NCBI GenBank assembly: GCA_947503925.1
Contig: CANNFQ010000008.1
Location: forward strand, 62,001 to 126,000
Origin: an uncultured Paracoccaceae bacterium
GTDB taxonomy: Bacteria > Pseudomonadota > Alphaproteobacteria > Rhodobacterales > Rhodobacteraceae
Reading direction: 5' to 3'
DNA length: 64,000 nt
Numbering within the stretch: the stretch's first letter is position 1; every line of letters starts with the position of its first letter. Positions 55,333 to 64,000 of this stretch are shown here, piece after piece. The notes beneath the pieces were generated by a model. The model did not search any database and was not told the origin of the DNA. It saw only the letters and a program-made list of their open reading frames with translations. The translations under genes were made by a program, and so were the position numbers.

Positions 55333-56109
55333 ATGCCTGATGATTTTGCCCCGATTGACCTGGTCGTCGTGCCTTGCCTGTCAGACAATTACGCCTTTCT
55401 GGTCCATAACAGGGATACTGGTGAGACTGCATTGGTCGATGCCCCCGAAGCCGCCCCCATTCAGGATGCCCTGCGCGTCAAGGGCTGGACCCTGACCGAT
55501 ATTCTGATCACACATCACCATCCTGACCATATTGATGGCCTGGCCGCGCTGCGCGATGGCGTCCGCGTGATCGGGGCCGCCCGCGATGCCCATCGTCTCC
55601 CAGATCTGGATGTGCAGGTGGCTGATGGTGATGTCATTGAGATTTGCGGTGTGGATACCCATGTTATGGACGTTTCGGGGCATACGATCGGCCACATCGC
55701 ATTCCATATGCCAGAACCGGAACTGGCCTTTACTGCCGATAGTCTGATGGCGCTGGGATGTGGCCGTTTGTTCGAGGGGACACCAGCGCAGATGTGGGAA
55801 AGCCTGCAAAAACTGCGTGCGTTACCGATAGACACAATCATTTGTTCGGGTCATGAATATACCGAATCTAATGCCCGTTTTGCCCTGACCCTTGACCCGG
55901 ACAATCCCGACCTTATCTCTCGGATCGAAGGTATCACGGCCGCGCGTGCCGCCGGACGACCGACGGTGCCCTCTGCACTTGATGAAGAAACGCGCACAAA
56001 CCCGTTTTTACGTGCTGATGACCCCGGGCTGAAGACCGCACTGGGCATGGCAGATTCGTCGGATGTTGACGTATTTGCCGAAATTCGGGCACGGAAGGAC
56101 AAATTTTAA
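55333..56109 (+). CDS. gloB: Hydroxyacylglutathione hydrolase (glyoxalase II)
   Basis: GloB releases D-lactate and glutathione from S-lactoylglutathione, completing methylglyoxal detoxification. ATG 55333 ([20 protein letters not shown]) gives 258 residues. The metallo-beta-lactamase fold has [11 protein letters not shown] with metal ligands H61, H63, D65 and H66; HTIGHIAFH and the [19 protein letters not shown] segment, shared by glyoxalase II enzymes, follow. The end is intact. A 191-base gap separates it from clpA. Confidence 0.94.
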   Translation: MPDDFAPIDLVVVPCLSDNYAFLVHNRDTGETALVDAPEAAPIQDALRVKGWTLTDILITHHHPDHIDGLAALRDGVRVIGAARDAHRLPDLDVQVADGDVIEICGVDTHVMDVSGHTIGHIAFHMPEPELAFTADSLMALGCGRLFEGTPAQMWESLQKLRALPIDTIICSGHEYTESNARFALTLDPDNPDLISRIEGITAARAAGRPTVPSALDEETRTNPFLRADDPGLKTALGMADSSDVDVFAEIRARKDKF

Positions 56110-56300
56110 CCACGAACATGTGAAAGCCTGTTTGTGGAGTGATGAAAATTGGGTCCTTGCCCTGCGATGCGACGATTTGTGACCCGCAAAGCGAAAAAAA
56201 ACCTTGAAGGTTCCCGGATAAAACCAAACCTTAAGGATAAGAGGCCACGGTAGGATTGGCCGGAAGTCCAGTCCCGCCCCCGATATGAAGGAGCACGAAC

Positions 56301-58628
56301 GTGCCATCATTTTCGACGACTTTAGAGCAGTCCATTCATGGGGCCCTTGCCCTTGCGAATGCGCGCCGCCACGAACTTGCTACCTTGGAACATCTGCTTC
56401 TGGCGTTGATTGACGAACCCGATGCAGCCCGCGTAATGCGCGCATGTTCGGTGAACCTGGACGATTTGCGCAAGGATCTGGAAGATTTCATTGATGATGA
56501 CCTTTCTACCCTGATCACCGATGTCGAAGGGTCGGAAGCCGTGCCGACGGCCGCATTTCAGCGTGTCATTCAACGCGCCGCCATCCATGTACAATCATCT
56601 GGTCGTAACGAGGTGACCGGCGCCAACGTGCTGGTTGCGATCTTTGCTGAACGTGAAAGCAACGCCGCTTACTTCCTGCAAGAGCAGGACATGACGCGTT
56701 ATGACGCCGTGAATTTCATTGCGCATGGTGTGGCCAAGGACCCGGCTTTCGGCGAATCCCGCCCTGTCACCGGCTCTACCGAAGAGGGTGAGACCGTCTC
56801 GGTCGGCGCTGATGGCGAAGAAAAGGAAAGCGCGCTTGCAAAGTATTGCGTCGATCTGAACGCCAAGGCGACCAAGGGCGATGTTGATCCGCTGATCGGG
56901 CGCGCCCATGAGGTGGAACGCTGCATTCAGGTCCTGTGCCGCCGTCGCAAGAATAACCCGCTTTTGGTGGGCGATCCCGGCGTGGGCAAGACAGCCATTG
57001 CCGAAGGCCTGGCCTTCAAGATCGTGAATGGCGAAACACCAGAGGTCCTGGCGTCGGCCACGATTTACAGCCTTGATATGGGCGCGCTGTTGGCTGGCAC
57101 ACGCTATCGCGGTGATTTTGAGGAACGGCTGAAGGCCGTGATGTCCGAGATGGAAGATCACCCCGATGCAGTGCTGTTCATTGACGAAATTCACACGGTG
57201 ATTGGTGCTGGTGCCACATCTGGTGGTGCGATGGACGCGTCCAACCTGCTGAAACCCGCCTTGCAGGGTGGCAAGCTGCGCTGCATGGGCTCCACGACCT
57301 ATAAGGAGTTCCGCCAACACTTCGAAAAGGATCGCGCGCTGAGCCGCCGGTTCCAGAAGATTGATGTAACGGAACCATCGGTGCCGGATAGCATTAAGAT
57401 CTTGCAGGGATTGAAGCCATATTTCGAGGAGCATCACAGTATCAAATATACAGCTGATGCGATCAAGACTGCGGTCGAACTGTCCGCGCGTTACATCAAT
57501 GACCGCAAGCTGCCCGACAAGGCGATTGATGTGATTGACGAAGCTGGCGCCGCGCAGCATCTGGTCGTCGAATCCAAGCGGCGCAAGACGATTGGCACCA
57601 AGGAGATCGAGAACGTCGTGGCGAAGATTGCCCGCATTCCACCAAAGAACGTGTCGAAAGATGATGCCGAGGTGCTGAAAGATCTCGAAAAGACCCTGAA
57701 ACGCGTGGTCTTTGGTCAGGATAAAGCGATCGAGGCGCTGTCATCGGCGATCAAGCTGGCGCGGGCTGGTCTGCGTGAGCCTGAAAAACCCATCGGCAAC
57801 TACCTTTTCGCGGGTCCAACCGGTGTGGGTAAGACAGAGGTCGCCAAGCAATTGGCAAGCACGCTGGGCGTGGAACTGCTGCGCTTTGATATGTCCGAAT
57901 ATATGGAAAAACACGCGGTCAGCCGTTTGATTGGCGCGCCTCCGGGTTATGTCGGCTTTGATCAGGGTGGCATGCTGACCGATGGGGTCGATCAAAACCC
58001 GCATTGTGTGCTTTTGCTGGATGAAATGGAAAAGGCGCATCCGGATGTCTATAATATCCTGCTACAGGTCATGGATCACGGGAAGCTGACCGACCACAAT
58101 GGCAGGACGACCGATTTCCGGAACGTGATCATCATCATGACCTCCAATGCAGGCGCGGCAGAGATGTCCAAGAACGCGATGGGCTTTGGCCGCGAAACTC
58201 GGACGGGTGAGGATACGGCGGCGATTGAACGCACATTCACGCCGGAATTCCGCAACCGTCTAGATGCGGTGATTTCCTTCGGTGCCTTGCCGAAACCGGT
58301 GATTATGCAAGTGGTTGAGAAATTCGTGCTGCAACTTGAGGCGCAGCTGATCGACCGCAATGTGCATATTGAACTGACGGCTGGTGCTGCTGAATGGTTG
58401 GCCGACAAGGGTTACGATGAAAAGATGGGTGCGCGCCCACTGGGTCGCGTCATTCAAGAGCACATCAAAAAGCCGCTGGCCGAAGAGTTGCTGTTCGGTA
58501 AGTTGGTCAAGGGTGGGATCGTCAAGGTCGGCGTCAAGAAGGGCGAGCTGGAGCTGAAGTATCTTGAGCCTGAGCAAGGCAAGATCACTGATAAGGGCGA
58601 CAAACCTCCACTGTTGACGGCTGACTGA
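56301..58628 (+). CDS. clpA: ATP-dependent Clp protease ATP-binding subunit ClpA
   Basis: ClpA unfolds substrates and feeds them to ClpP, usually with adaptor ClpS. The GTG at 56301 follows AAGGAG and gives 775 residues. The N domain ([20 protein letters not shown]) is followed by the first AAA+ module with Walker [11 protein letters not shown] (about 224-233) and the second with [10 protein letters not shown] (about 504-513). The terminal sequence contains [10 protein letters not shown]. clpS and clpP are not in this window. A terminator follows 38 bases after the stop codon. Confidence 0.96.
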   Translation: MPSFSTTLEQSIHGALALANARRHELATLEHLLLALIDEPDAARVMRACSVNLDDLRKDLEDFIDDDLSTLITDVEGSEAVPTAAFQRVIQRAAIHVQSSGRNEVTGANVLVAIFAERESNAAYFLQEQDMTRYDAVNFIAHGVAKDPAFGESRPVTGSTEEGETVSVGADGEEKESALAKYCVDLNAKATKGDVDPLIGRAHEVERCIQVLCRRRKNNPLLVGDPGVGKTAIAEGLAFKIVNGETPEVLASATIYSLDMGALLAGTRYRGDFEERLKAVMSEMEDHPDAVLFIDEIHTVIGAGATSGGAMDASNLLKPALQGGKLRCMGSTTYKEFRQHFEKDRALSRRFQKIDVTEPSVPDSIKILQGLKPYFEEHHSIKYTADAIKTAVELSARYINDRKLPDKAIDVIDEAGAAQHLVVESKRRKTIGTKEIENVVAKIARIPPKNVSKDDAEVLKDLEKTLKRVVFGQDKAIEALSSAIKLARAGLREPEKPIGNYLFAGPTGVGKTEVAKQLASTLGVELLRFDMSEYMEKHAVSRLIGAPPGYVGFDQGGMLTDGVDQNPHCVLLLDEMEKAHPDVYNILLQVMDHGKLTDHNGRTTDFRNVIIIMTSNAGAAEMSKNAMGFGRETRTGEDTAAIERTFTPEFRNRLDAVISFGALPKPVIMQVVEKFVLQLEAQLIDRNVHIELTAGAAEWLADKGYDEKMGARPLGRVIQEHIKKPLAEELLFGKLVKGGIVKVGVKKGELELKYLEPEQGKITDKGDKPPLLTAD

Positions 58629-58666
58629 CAGGCTTCAGTCGGTAATGTCGCTAGAGAACAACCAAG

Positions 58667-58695
58667 GCCGCGATCAAAAATGATCGCGGCTTTCT
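58667..58695 (+). terminator. Intrinsic terminator of clpA
   Basis: Perfect 10-bp stem GCCGCGATCA / TGATCGCGGC with loop AAAA, followed by TTTCTTGCC and a run of T. It lies 38 bases past the clpA stop codon, well before the next gene. Confidence 0.88.
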
Positions 58696-58814
58696 TGCCT
58701 TTTTGCAAACCCGCGCGTGGCATGTCGGGCGAGAAAATCTGAACCAAGTTTTTTCGGCGTTGCATATGTTGGCAGACCGCACCGCTTTTGTCCCGCTGGC
58801 AAAACAAAAACACC

Positions 58815-58843
58815 TCCCCCATAATGCTCAAAAATGCGGGGGA
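58815..58843 (+). promoter_or_regulatory. Possible ribosome-binding-site-sequestering hairpin before the D-amino-acid oxidase-like gene
   Basis: TCCCCC (58815-58820) can pair with GGGGGA (58838-58843), the likely Shine-Dalgarno sequence for the ATG at 58847. The loop is 17 bases. If this forms in the mRNA, translation of the first gene of the downstream operon would be held back. It is short and GC-only, so it might also be chance. Confidence 0.35.
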
Positions 58844-58846
58844 TAG

Positions 58847-60088
58847 ATGAAAGTCATTGTTGCCGGCGCTGGCATTGTTGGCGTGTCTTGTGCCATTTGG
58901 CTGCAAAGGGCAGGCCATGACGTCACATTAGTGGACCGGGATGGGCCGGCCAGTGGTACCAGCCATGGCAATGCTGGCGTGCTGGCTGGTATTGCCATTG
59001 TTCCGGTGACTGTTCCGGGCTTGGCCCGCAAGGCCCCTGGCATGCTGTTGCGCAAGGATGCCCCACTCTTCCTCAAATGGTCCTATCTGCCAAAGCTGCT
59101 GCCATTTCTGGCCCGCTACCTATCTCACGCCACTGATACCCATGTGGATCATTATGCCAACGCGATGACCAACCTAATGCATGATACGGTTGATCAGCAC
59201 CTTGCGCTTGCTGCCGACACTCCCGCCGCCCGGTTCATCAGGCAGGCGGATTATTGTTTTGCTTATGCAACCAAGGCGGATTTCGCCGCGGATGGCTACG
59301 CCTGGGGCAAGCGCAAGGCGGCGGGGTTTTCCTATGAGGTGGTCAGCGGCTCCGATTATGCGGCTTACGATCCAATTTATGATGACCAGTTCGAGACAGT
59401 CGTCCGCTGCAAGAACCATGGCAGTATCACTGATCCGGGGCGGTACGTGCAGGCCTTGGCCGATCATTTTATTGCCGAGGGCGGACACCTCCATCTGACT
59501 CAAATTACAGATGTAACCGTCAAGAACGGTGCAATTGACGCCCTACAGACCGTTGATGGCCCGATGCGCGCCGATCATATTGTTATGGCCTTGGGTCCGT
59601 GGTCCCGCGACATCGCCCATAAGCTGGGGGTCAAGGTTCCGCTGGAAAGCGAACGCGGCTATCATATCGAACTGGTTAACCCATCACGGATGCCAAAATC
59701 TCCCGTCATGATCGCATCGGGCAAATTCGTTATCACCCCGATGGAAGGCCGCATTCGTGCTGCTGGCGTGGTTGAGTTTGGCGGGCTGGAACATGGGCCA
59801 AGCAAACCCCCCTTTGATTTGCTTAAGCGGCAGGTAGCCGCGCTCCTACCCGATGTCACCTATGACCACATCGTCGAATGGATGGGTCATCGCCCTGCCC
59901 CGGCGGATAGCCTGCCGCTGATCGGCGCAAACGATCCGACTGGCGGCAGTTACAGTGCCTTTGGCCATCAACACCTTGGCTTGACAGCTGGACCCAAAAC
60001 GGGTCGGTTGATAGCGGAGCTGATAGACGGGCGAAAACCGAACATGGATTTGGCCCCTTTCGATCCGCAAAAATACGCCGCGCCCTGA
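58847..60088 (+). CDS. FAD-dependent oxidoreductase, D-amino-acid dehydrogenase-like (DadA-like)
   Basis: The 413-residue protein starts with the FAD-binding motif VAGAGIVGVSCAIWL (GxGxxG at 7-12) and the DadA-like SGTSHGNAGVLA segment. It has the substrate-domain pieces ERGYHIELV and AGVVEFGG, and the C-terminal FAD motif FGHQHLGLTAGPKTGRLIAELI. This is the DAO/DadA family; D-amino-acid oxidation or another amine oxidation is expected, but the substrate is not proved. It is first in a run with a TRAP transporter and a racemase-like gene, 24 bases before the TRAP binding-protein ATG. Confidence 0.9.
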   Translation: MKVIVAGAGIVGVSCAIWLQRAGHDVTLVDRDGPASGTSHGNAGVLAGIAIVPVTVPGLARKAPGMLLRKDAPLFLKWSYLPKLLPFLARYLSHATDTHVDHYANAMTNLMHDTVDQHLALAADTPAARFIRQADYCFAYATKADFAADGYAWGKRKAAGFSYEVVSGSDYAAYDPIYDDQFETVVRCKNHGSITDPGRYVQALADHFIAEGGHLHLTQITDVTVKNGAIDALQTVDGPMRADHIVMALGPWSRDIAHKLGVKVPLESERGYHIELVNPSRMPKSPVMIASGKFVITPMEGRIRAAGVVEFGGLEHGPSKPPFDLLKRQVAALLPDVTYDHIVEWMGHRPAPADSLPLIGANDPTGGSYSAFGHQHLGLTAGPKTGRLIAELIDGRKPNMDLAPFDPQKYAAP

Positions 60089-60112
60089 ATGCGGCTGACT
60101 GGGAGGGAAAGA

Positions 60113-61099
60113 ATGAAAAATCTGACGAAACTGGCTTGTGCAACGGCCGCAACCACATTGATTGCGACCAGTGCGGTGGCCGATGGCCATGCCCAAAGCT
60201 GGGATATGCCTATGGCTTATGCGGCGACCAATTTCCACTCTGAACAGGGTGTGATCTTTGCCGATAAGGTCCGTGAATATACCGATGGTGCAATTGATAT
60301 TACCGTGCATCCGGGCGGATCCCTGTTTGGTGGTGGCGATATCAAACGTGCCATCCAGACCGGGCAGGTGCCAATTGGTGAACGTTTCATGTCCGCCCAC
60401 GCCAATGAGGCCCCATTATTGGGTTGGGACAACTTGCCTTTCATCGCTACAAGCTATGAAGACAATGCCAAACTGTGGGAGGCAGCCCGCGACACGGTGA
60501 ACACCCAATTGGCAGACCTGAACCTAGTCGCCCTTTATACCTGCCCATGGCCCGGTCAGGGGTTTTATTTCGCCAAGGAAGTGGCCTCCTCTGCCGATAC
60601 GCAGGGGGTCAAGTTCCGCTCCTATAACTCTGCCACAGCCACATTTGCCGAAGAATTGGGGATGATCCCCGTTCAGATTGAAGCGGCAGAGCTGAGCCAG
60701 GCCCTCGCTACCGGTGTTGCCTCTGCCTTCATCTCATCCGGTTCGACCGGCTATGATCGCAAGGTGTGGGAGCATCTGACCCATTACTACAAGGTCAACG
60801 CCTGGCTGCCGCGCAACTATGTGATGGTCAACACGCAGGTCTGGGATGCGCTGGAGGCAGACACCCAGACCGCCATTCAGCGCGCAGCGGATGAAACTGC
60901 CGCATCCTGTGCCGCCAAATCTGCCGAGCTCGCCGATTTTTATTTCGAGGAATTGGCTAAGAACGGGATGACCGTACAGGATGCCGGCCCGGAATTCTTG
61001 GCCGAGCTTGAGGCAATCGGCGCCAAGATGACCGAAGAGTGGCTGGCGACAGCTGGCGATGATGGTCGGGCGATCCTCGACGCCTATAACGCGAACTGA
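60113..61099 (+). CDS. TRAP transporter solute-binding protein (DctP-type)
   Basis: ATG 60113 (MKNLTKLACATAATTLIATS) follows GGGAGGGAAA and gives 328 residues. A signal peptide ends near AVADGHAQ. The mature protein has DctP-family features (FADKVREYTDGAIDITVHPGGSLFGGGDIKRAIQTGQV; LGMIPVQIEAAELSQALATGV), including the Arg-containing ligand-binding region KFRSYN typical of carboxylate-binding proteins. It should bind an organic acid or amino acid in the periplasm and pass it to the QM membrane subunits encoded next. A terminator separates it from them. Confidence 0.9.
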   Translation: MKNLTKLACATAATTLIATSAVADGHAQSWDMPMAYAATNFHSEQGVIFADKVREYTDGAIDITVHPGGSLFGGGDIKRAIQTGQVPIGERFMSAHANEAPLLGWDNLPFIATSYEDNAKLWEAARDTVNTQLADLNLVALYTCPWPGQGFYFAKEVASSADTQGVKFRSYNSATATFAEELGMIPVQIEAAELSQALATGVASAFISSGSTGYDRKVWEHLTHYYKVNAWLPRNYVMVNTQVWDALEADTQTAIQRAADETAASCAAKSAELADFYFEELAKNGMTVQDAGPEFLAELEAIGAKMTEEWLATAGDDGRAILDAYNAN

Positions 61100-61108
61100 T
61101 CGCGCAAT

Positions 61109-61137
61109 GGCCAGCCTTCGGGCTGGCCGCATTTTTT
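61109..61137 (+). terminator. Intrinsic terminator/attenuator between TRAP P and Q genes
   Basis: Stem GGCCAGCC / GGCTGGCC with an extra-stable TTCG loop, then GCA and TTTTTT. It starts nine bases after the binding-protein stop codon and ends 15 bases before the DctQ ATG. It would let the binding protein be made in excess of the membrane subunits. Confidence 0.85.
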
Positions 61138-61151
61138 CCAAGGGATGATAT

Positions 61152-61844
61152 ATGCGTGACTGGTCACCGGTGATGGGCCTGCCGCTTTGGGTTTGGTTAT
61201 TCGTACTGCCCAGCGCCGTGGCTGTTCTGTGTTTGTTACTTGGGTCTCGGTTGGAGCGCCCGTTACGCCCGATGTGGAAACTGATGAATGGCGTTTATTT
61301 GACCTCTGGCCTGATTTCCGCCCTGTTCATGGTCACCATTCTTATGCTGATCGTCGCCCAAATGGTCGCCCGCTGGACTGGCCTTGCCTTACCCGGCACA
61401 ACCGAATTTGCCGGCTATGCCATGGCCGCTACATCGTTTTTTGCCTTATCTTATGCCCTGACAAAAGGGGCGCATATCCGGGTGTCGATCCTGCTGAATG
61501 CCAATGACTTCACCCGGAAATGGCTGGACATCTTTGCTGTCTTCTCTGCCGCTATCATCGCCACGTATTTCGCCCGTTATGCGGTGAAGGCCAATGTATT
61601 TTCAGAGATGCTGAATGACCGTACCCAAGGGCAGGACCAAATCCCGGAATGGGTGGTATCCTTGTTCCGCCTTGATCTTGAGGCGGCGATGCAAGGCGGC
61701 GTCACGCTGGTCTATACCCCGGTCTGGATCCCCCAACTCGCGATGTCTATCGGCACGATTCTGTTGGCGATTGCCCTGTGGGATACATTGTACCGACTGT
61801 TGATCCTTGGTCGAAACCCGATTGTCGCGGAGGCCATCGAATGA
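61152..61844 (+). CDS. TRAP transporter small membrane subunit (DctQ-type)
   Basis: The 230-residue protein has about four membrane segments (near residues 10-28, 48-75, 90-110 and 130-150, with a later one near 195-215) and the DctQ pattern GTTEFAGYAMAATSFFALSYALTKGAHIRVSIL. It forms the small membrane partner of DctM. Its long cytoplasmic or periplasmic loop (VFSEMLNDRTQGQDQIPEWV) is expected. The stop overlaps the DctM start by four bases (ATGA). Confidence 0.88.
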   Translation: MRDWSPVMGLPLWVWLFVLPSAVAVLCLLLGSRLERPLRPMWKLMNGVYLTSGLISALFMVTILMLIVAQMVARWTGLALPGTTEFAGYAMAATSFFALSYALTKGAHIRVSILLNANDFTRKWLDIFAVFSAAIIATYFARYAVKANVFSEMLNDRTQGQDQIPEWVVSLFRLDLEAAMQGGVTLVYTPVWIPQLAMSIGTILLAIALWDTLYRLLILGRNPIVAEAIE

Positions 61845-63142
61845 CCGAAGCCTATGCCACAATCGTCTTCCTCTTTATACTGTTCACCCTGCTCGGCTCA
61901 TCGATCTGGATTGGCCTCGCCCTGATGGGCGTCGCCTGGGTAGGGATGGAGCTGTTTACCACTCGCCCTGCCGGTGATGCGATGATCACAACCATATGGA
62001 CCGGGGCCAGCAGTTGGACCCTGACCGCGCTGCCACTCTTTATCTGGATGGGCGAAATCCTGTATCGGACCCGGCTGTCGCAAGACATGTTTCGCGGCCT
62101 TGCCCCATGGATGCGTTGGCTACCGGGTGGATTGCTGCACACCAATATCGCGGGCTGCACGATCTTTGCTGCTGTTTCGGGGTCTTCTGCCGCGACGCTG
62201 ACGACGGTGGGCAAGATGTCGATCCCGGAACTTCGCAAGCGCGGCTATCCTGAATATATGATCGTGGGCACCTTGGCCGGGGCGGCCACATTGGGATTGA
62301 TGATTCCGCCGTCATTGACCCTGATCGTCTATGGCGTGTCGATCAATGAAAGCATCATCAAGCTTTTCATGGCGGGCATCATCCCGGGCCTCGTGCTGGC
62401 TGGATTGTTCATGTCCTATATCGTCTTGTGGCACTATATTCGCCCTGGTCAACGCCCGGCACCTGAACCCCGGATCGGCTTTGCGGAGATGCTGTCAGAA
62501 AGCCGGTTTCTGATCCCGGTTCTTTGCCTTGTCTTTGCGGTGATCGGATCGATGTATTTCGGCTGGGCCACCGCGACAGAGGCCGCTGCGGTCGGTGTGC
62601 TTGGCTCGCTCACGCTGGCGCTGTTCCAGCGATCCCTGACGGTTTCGACATTCTATGAAAGCCTGATGGGCGCGACCCGCACGTCAGCGATGATCGCACT
62701 GATCCTGATGGGGGCGGCGTTTTTGTCGCTGTCGATGGGGTTCACCGGGTTGCCTCGCGCCTTAGCGGCCTGGATCGACACGATGGGCCTGTCGCCCATC
62801 ACTCTGATCGCCGCCTTAACGGTGTTTTATATCATTCTGGGCATGTTCCTTGACGGGATTTCATCGGTTGTCTTGACCATGGCGATTGTGGAGCCGATGA
62901 TCCGACAGGCCGGGATCGACGTGATCTGGTTCGGGATCTTCATCGTCGTGGTGGTCGAGATGGCTCAGGTAACCCCACCCATCGGATTCAACCTGTTCGT
63001 ACTGCAAGGCATGACGCGGCACGAAATCGGATACATTTCCAAAGTGGCGCTGCCCATGGTGGCGCTAATGTTGCTGATGGTGGTGATCCTTGTCATCTGG
63101 CCGGAACTGGCGACATGGCTGCCCAATAATATCCAAGGCTAG
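61841..63142 (+). CDS. TRAP transporter large membrane subunit (DctM-type)
   Basis: ATG at 61841, overlapping the DctQ stop, gives 433 residues; an upstream in-frame extension lies inside dctQ. The protein has a dozen or so hydrophobic helices and the DctM signatures GSSAATLTTVGKMSIPELRKRGY and MIPPSLTLIVYGVSINESI, plus QVTPPIGFNLFVLQGMT near the end. It is the Na+-coupled transport subunit. Substrate is set by the binding protein. Confidence 0.92.
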   Translation: MTEAYATIVFLFILFTLLGSSIWIGLALMGVAWVGMELFTTRPAGDAMITTIWTGASSWTLTALPLFIWMGEILYRTRLSQDMFRGLAPWMRWLPGGLLHTNIAGCTIFAAVSGSSAATLTTVGKMSIPELRKRGYPEYMIVGTLAGAATLGLMIPPSLTLIVYGVSINESIIKLFMAGIIPGLVLAGLFMSYIVLWHYIRPGQRPAPEPRIGFAEMLSESRFLIPVLCLVFAVIGSMYFGWATATEAAAVGVLGSLTLALFQRSLTVSTFYESLMGATRTSAMIALILMGAAFLSLSMGFTGLPRALAAWIDTMGLSPITLIAALTVFYIILGMFLDGISSVVLTMAIVEPMIRQAGIDVIWFGIFIVVVVEMAQVTPPIGFNLFVLQGMTRHEIGYISKVALPMVALMLLMVVILVIWPELATWLPNNIQG

Positions 63143-63145
63143 CTC

Positions 63146-63832
63146 ATGCGCCCAGCCGTGACTGTGCTGCAACTTGATACGCATTTCCCGCGCGTTCCGG
63201 GGGATGTAGGATGCCCGGCGACTTATATTGACGCGGTTGAAATTCTACGGGTTCCCCAAGCGACCGTCGGCCGGATTGTGAGTGATCGGCCTGATCTGAT
63301 CGATATTGCCCCATTTGCGGATGCGATCCGCCGAGCAAAGGGCGATGTGATCGTTACATCTTGTGGGTTCTTGTCATTTTGGCAACTTCAGCTGGCTGCG
63401 CTGACTGGAAGGCCCTTTATCAGCTCCGCTTTGTTGGCGCTTGATCGGCTGGCTGTTGTCCATGATCCGGCTAACATCCTGATCGTGACCTTTGATCCTG
63501 ATAGGCTGACCGCAACGCATCTGGGAAAATACCCCGAATTTGACCGAAGCATCGTTGGACTGCCGCCTGACAGCCATCTGCGGGGCGTGATCGAAGGTGA
63601 TTTGCCGCAGCTGGATATAGGCCGGGCAAAGGCTGAATTTGTCACACTGGCCAAGCGTCATCTGACATCGGCGCATAAACATATCGTGCTGGAATGCACC
63701 AACCTTCCCCCTTACAAAACCGGCCTGAAGGAAATTGGGACATGGCCGGTGACAGATATTCTGACCGAGATTGAGCGTCATCGCCCCGGAACAATTGCTC
63801 CTGAATTTGCGACACTGGGGCCAGCGGCCTGA
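63146..63832 (+). CDS. Aspartate/glutamate racemase-superfamily protein
   Basis: The 228-residue protein has the two-cysteine layout of Asp/Glu racemases and related enzymes: C73 (VTSCGFLSF) and C184 (VLECTNLPPY), with GCP near the N-terminus (residues 22-24). The family also includes hydantoin racemases, maleate isomerases and arylmalonate decarboxylases, so the reaction is not certain. It follows TRAP DctM by three bases, with AAGG before the ATG, and is the last gene of the run. A racemase beside a D-amino-acid-oxidase-like enzyme suggests amino acid stereochemistry is handled here. Confidence 0.85.
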   Translation: MRPAVTVLQLDTHFPRVPGDVGCPATYIDAVEILRVPQATVGRIVSDRPDLIDIAPFADAIRRAKGDVIVTSCGFLSFWQLQLAALTGRPFISSALLALDRLAVVHDPANILIVTFDPDRLTATHLGKYPEFDRSIVGLPPDSHLRGVIEGDLPQLDIGRAKAEFVTLAKRHLTSAHKHIVLECTNLPPYKTGLKEIGTWPVTDILTEIERHRPGTIAPEFATLGPAA

Positions 63833-63850
63833 CTGACTATAGAATTGGCA

Positions 63851-63877
63851 TTAAGTTTCAAAGGCATTGAAACTTAA
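63851..63877. repeat. Perfect 11-bp inverted repeat after the racemase-like gene
   Basis: TTAAGTTTCAA-AGGCA-TTGAAACTTAA is a perfect inverted repeat with a five-base loop. It starts 18 bases past the stop codon of the preceding gene and is not followed by a T-run. It could be an operator for a dimeric regulator of a gene beyond the window or an mRNA 3'-end hairpin. Confidence 0.7.
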
Positions 63878-63947
63878 ACTTAATCTCTCTCTTCGATGCT
63901 TGCAGCGGTAGCCATTAGGATTCGGGGATGCATCGCAGGCAAAAACT

Positions 63948-64000
63948 ATGGTGAAGGACCGCAAGCTCTTTAACCCAGAGAAGATCTGGGTTCACTGTCT
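63948..64000 (+). CDS. Start of an unidentified gene, cut by the window end
   Basis: An ATG at 63948 opens a frame MVKDRKLFNPEKIWVHC that runs to the window end. Only AGG is visible as a ribosome site about ten bases upstream. A perfect hairpin AACCCAGA-GAAGA-TCTGGGTT (63972-63992) lies within the frame, unusual for coding DNA. Without more sequence I cannot say whether this is a gene, a mobile-element end or noise. Confidence 0.25.
   Translation, partial: MVKDRKLFNPEKIWVHC

Noticed and set aside
56202-56235. CCTTGAA followed by CCTTAAG before clpA, considered as a heat-shock (RpoH) promoter
   Set aside because: The spacing is about 20 bases and the second element does not match the alphaproteobacterial consensus; not strong enough to call.
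56595-57560. A 321-codon open frame opposite clpA
   Set aside because: Antisense to conserved ClpA motifs; no signature and no ribosome site.
1-64000. tRNA or rRNA genes, CRISPR arrays, prophage or a complete insertion sequence
   Set aside because: None was seen on reading both strands; no T-loop-like GTTCGAATCC pattern, no regularly spaced direct repeats and no transposase or integrase motif in the open frames. Absence is from reading by eye, not from a profile search.

Overview
The window is a compact chromosomal segment of an alphaproteobacterium, most likely a marine Rhodobacteraceae (Roseobacter-type) species. This rests on gene order and protein character, not on a database search. The left end carries the origin-proximal block rho - mnmE - mnmG - rsmG - parA - parB. 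It includes two parS-like ParB sites built into the first codons of mnmG and rsmG. Next come hemW - rdgB - rph, divergent from hrcA - grpE, an order common in that family. I saw no tRNA, rRNA, CRISPR array, prophage or complete insertion sequence.

Layout: 1-6.7 kb, transcription termination, tRNA and rRNA modification, chromosome partition. 6.8-12.1 kb, haem maturation, nucleotide and RNA quality control, heat-shock repressor and GrpE, and a TPM-domain membrane protein. 12.3-25.5 kb, housekeeping genes: mutS, a fused malic enzyme (maeB), a PfkB kinase, msrA, argG, two Nudix enzymes, hslO (Hsp33), and a CCA-adding-type enzyme. 25.5-31 kb, a LysE exporter, a heterodimeric ABC exporter and an Fe-S RNA methyltransferase. 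31-37 kb, an envelope and signalling cluster: two L,D-transpeptidases, a CAP-domain lipoprotein, a Ser/Thr kinase and a chemoreceptor. 37-43 kb, hemH, comF, grxC, a nitrilase-family enzyme, a MarR regulator, ubiG and a proline iminopeptidase. 43-48.7 kb, a complete peptide-type ABC importer closed by a strong terminator. 48.8-54.4 kb, the most accessory-looking part: a Gly/Asn-rich secreted protein, a frameshifted GFA-family pseudogene, an RNA methyltransferase, a CAP lipoprotein facing a SLAM-like outer-membrane protein, and small doubtful ORFs. 54.4-58.7 kb, a methyltransferase, gloB and clpA with a terminator. 58.8-63.8 kb, a five-gene unit of D-amino-acid-dehydrogenase-like oxidase, TRAP transporter (P, Q, M) and an Asp/Glu-racemase-like protein. 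The window then ends just inside an unidentified gene.

The most notable non-coding signals are: the two coding-embedded parS sites; a family of about 40-55 bp interspersed repeats in three copies (6728, 19628, 33003), one of which supplies the stop codons of two converging genes; a perfect internal terminator between the TRAP binding protein and its membrane subunits; a possible ribosome-site-sequestering hairpin before the oxidase gene; and an 11-bp-arm inverted repeat after the racemase. Many convergent gene pairs overlap or nearly touch at their 3' ends, so the genome is tightly packed. The best candidates for new biology are the repeat family, the putative D-amino-acid uptake module and the SLAM-like/CAP-lipoprotein pair. 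All functional links between neighbours are inferences.
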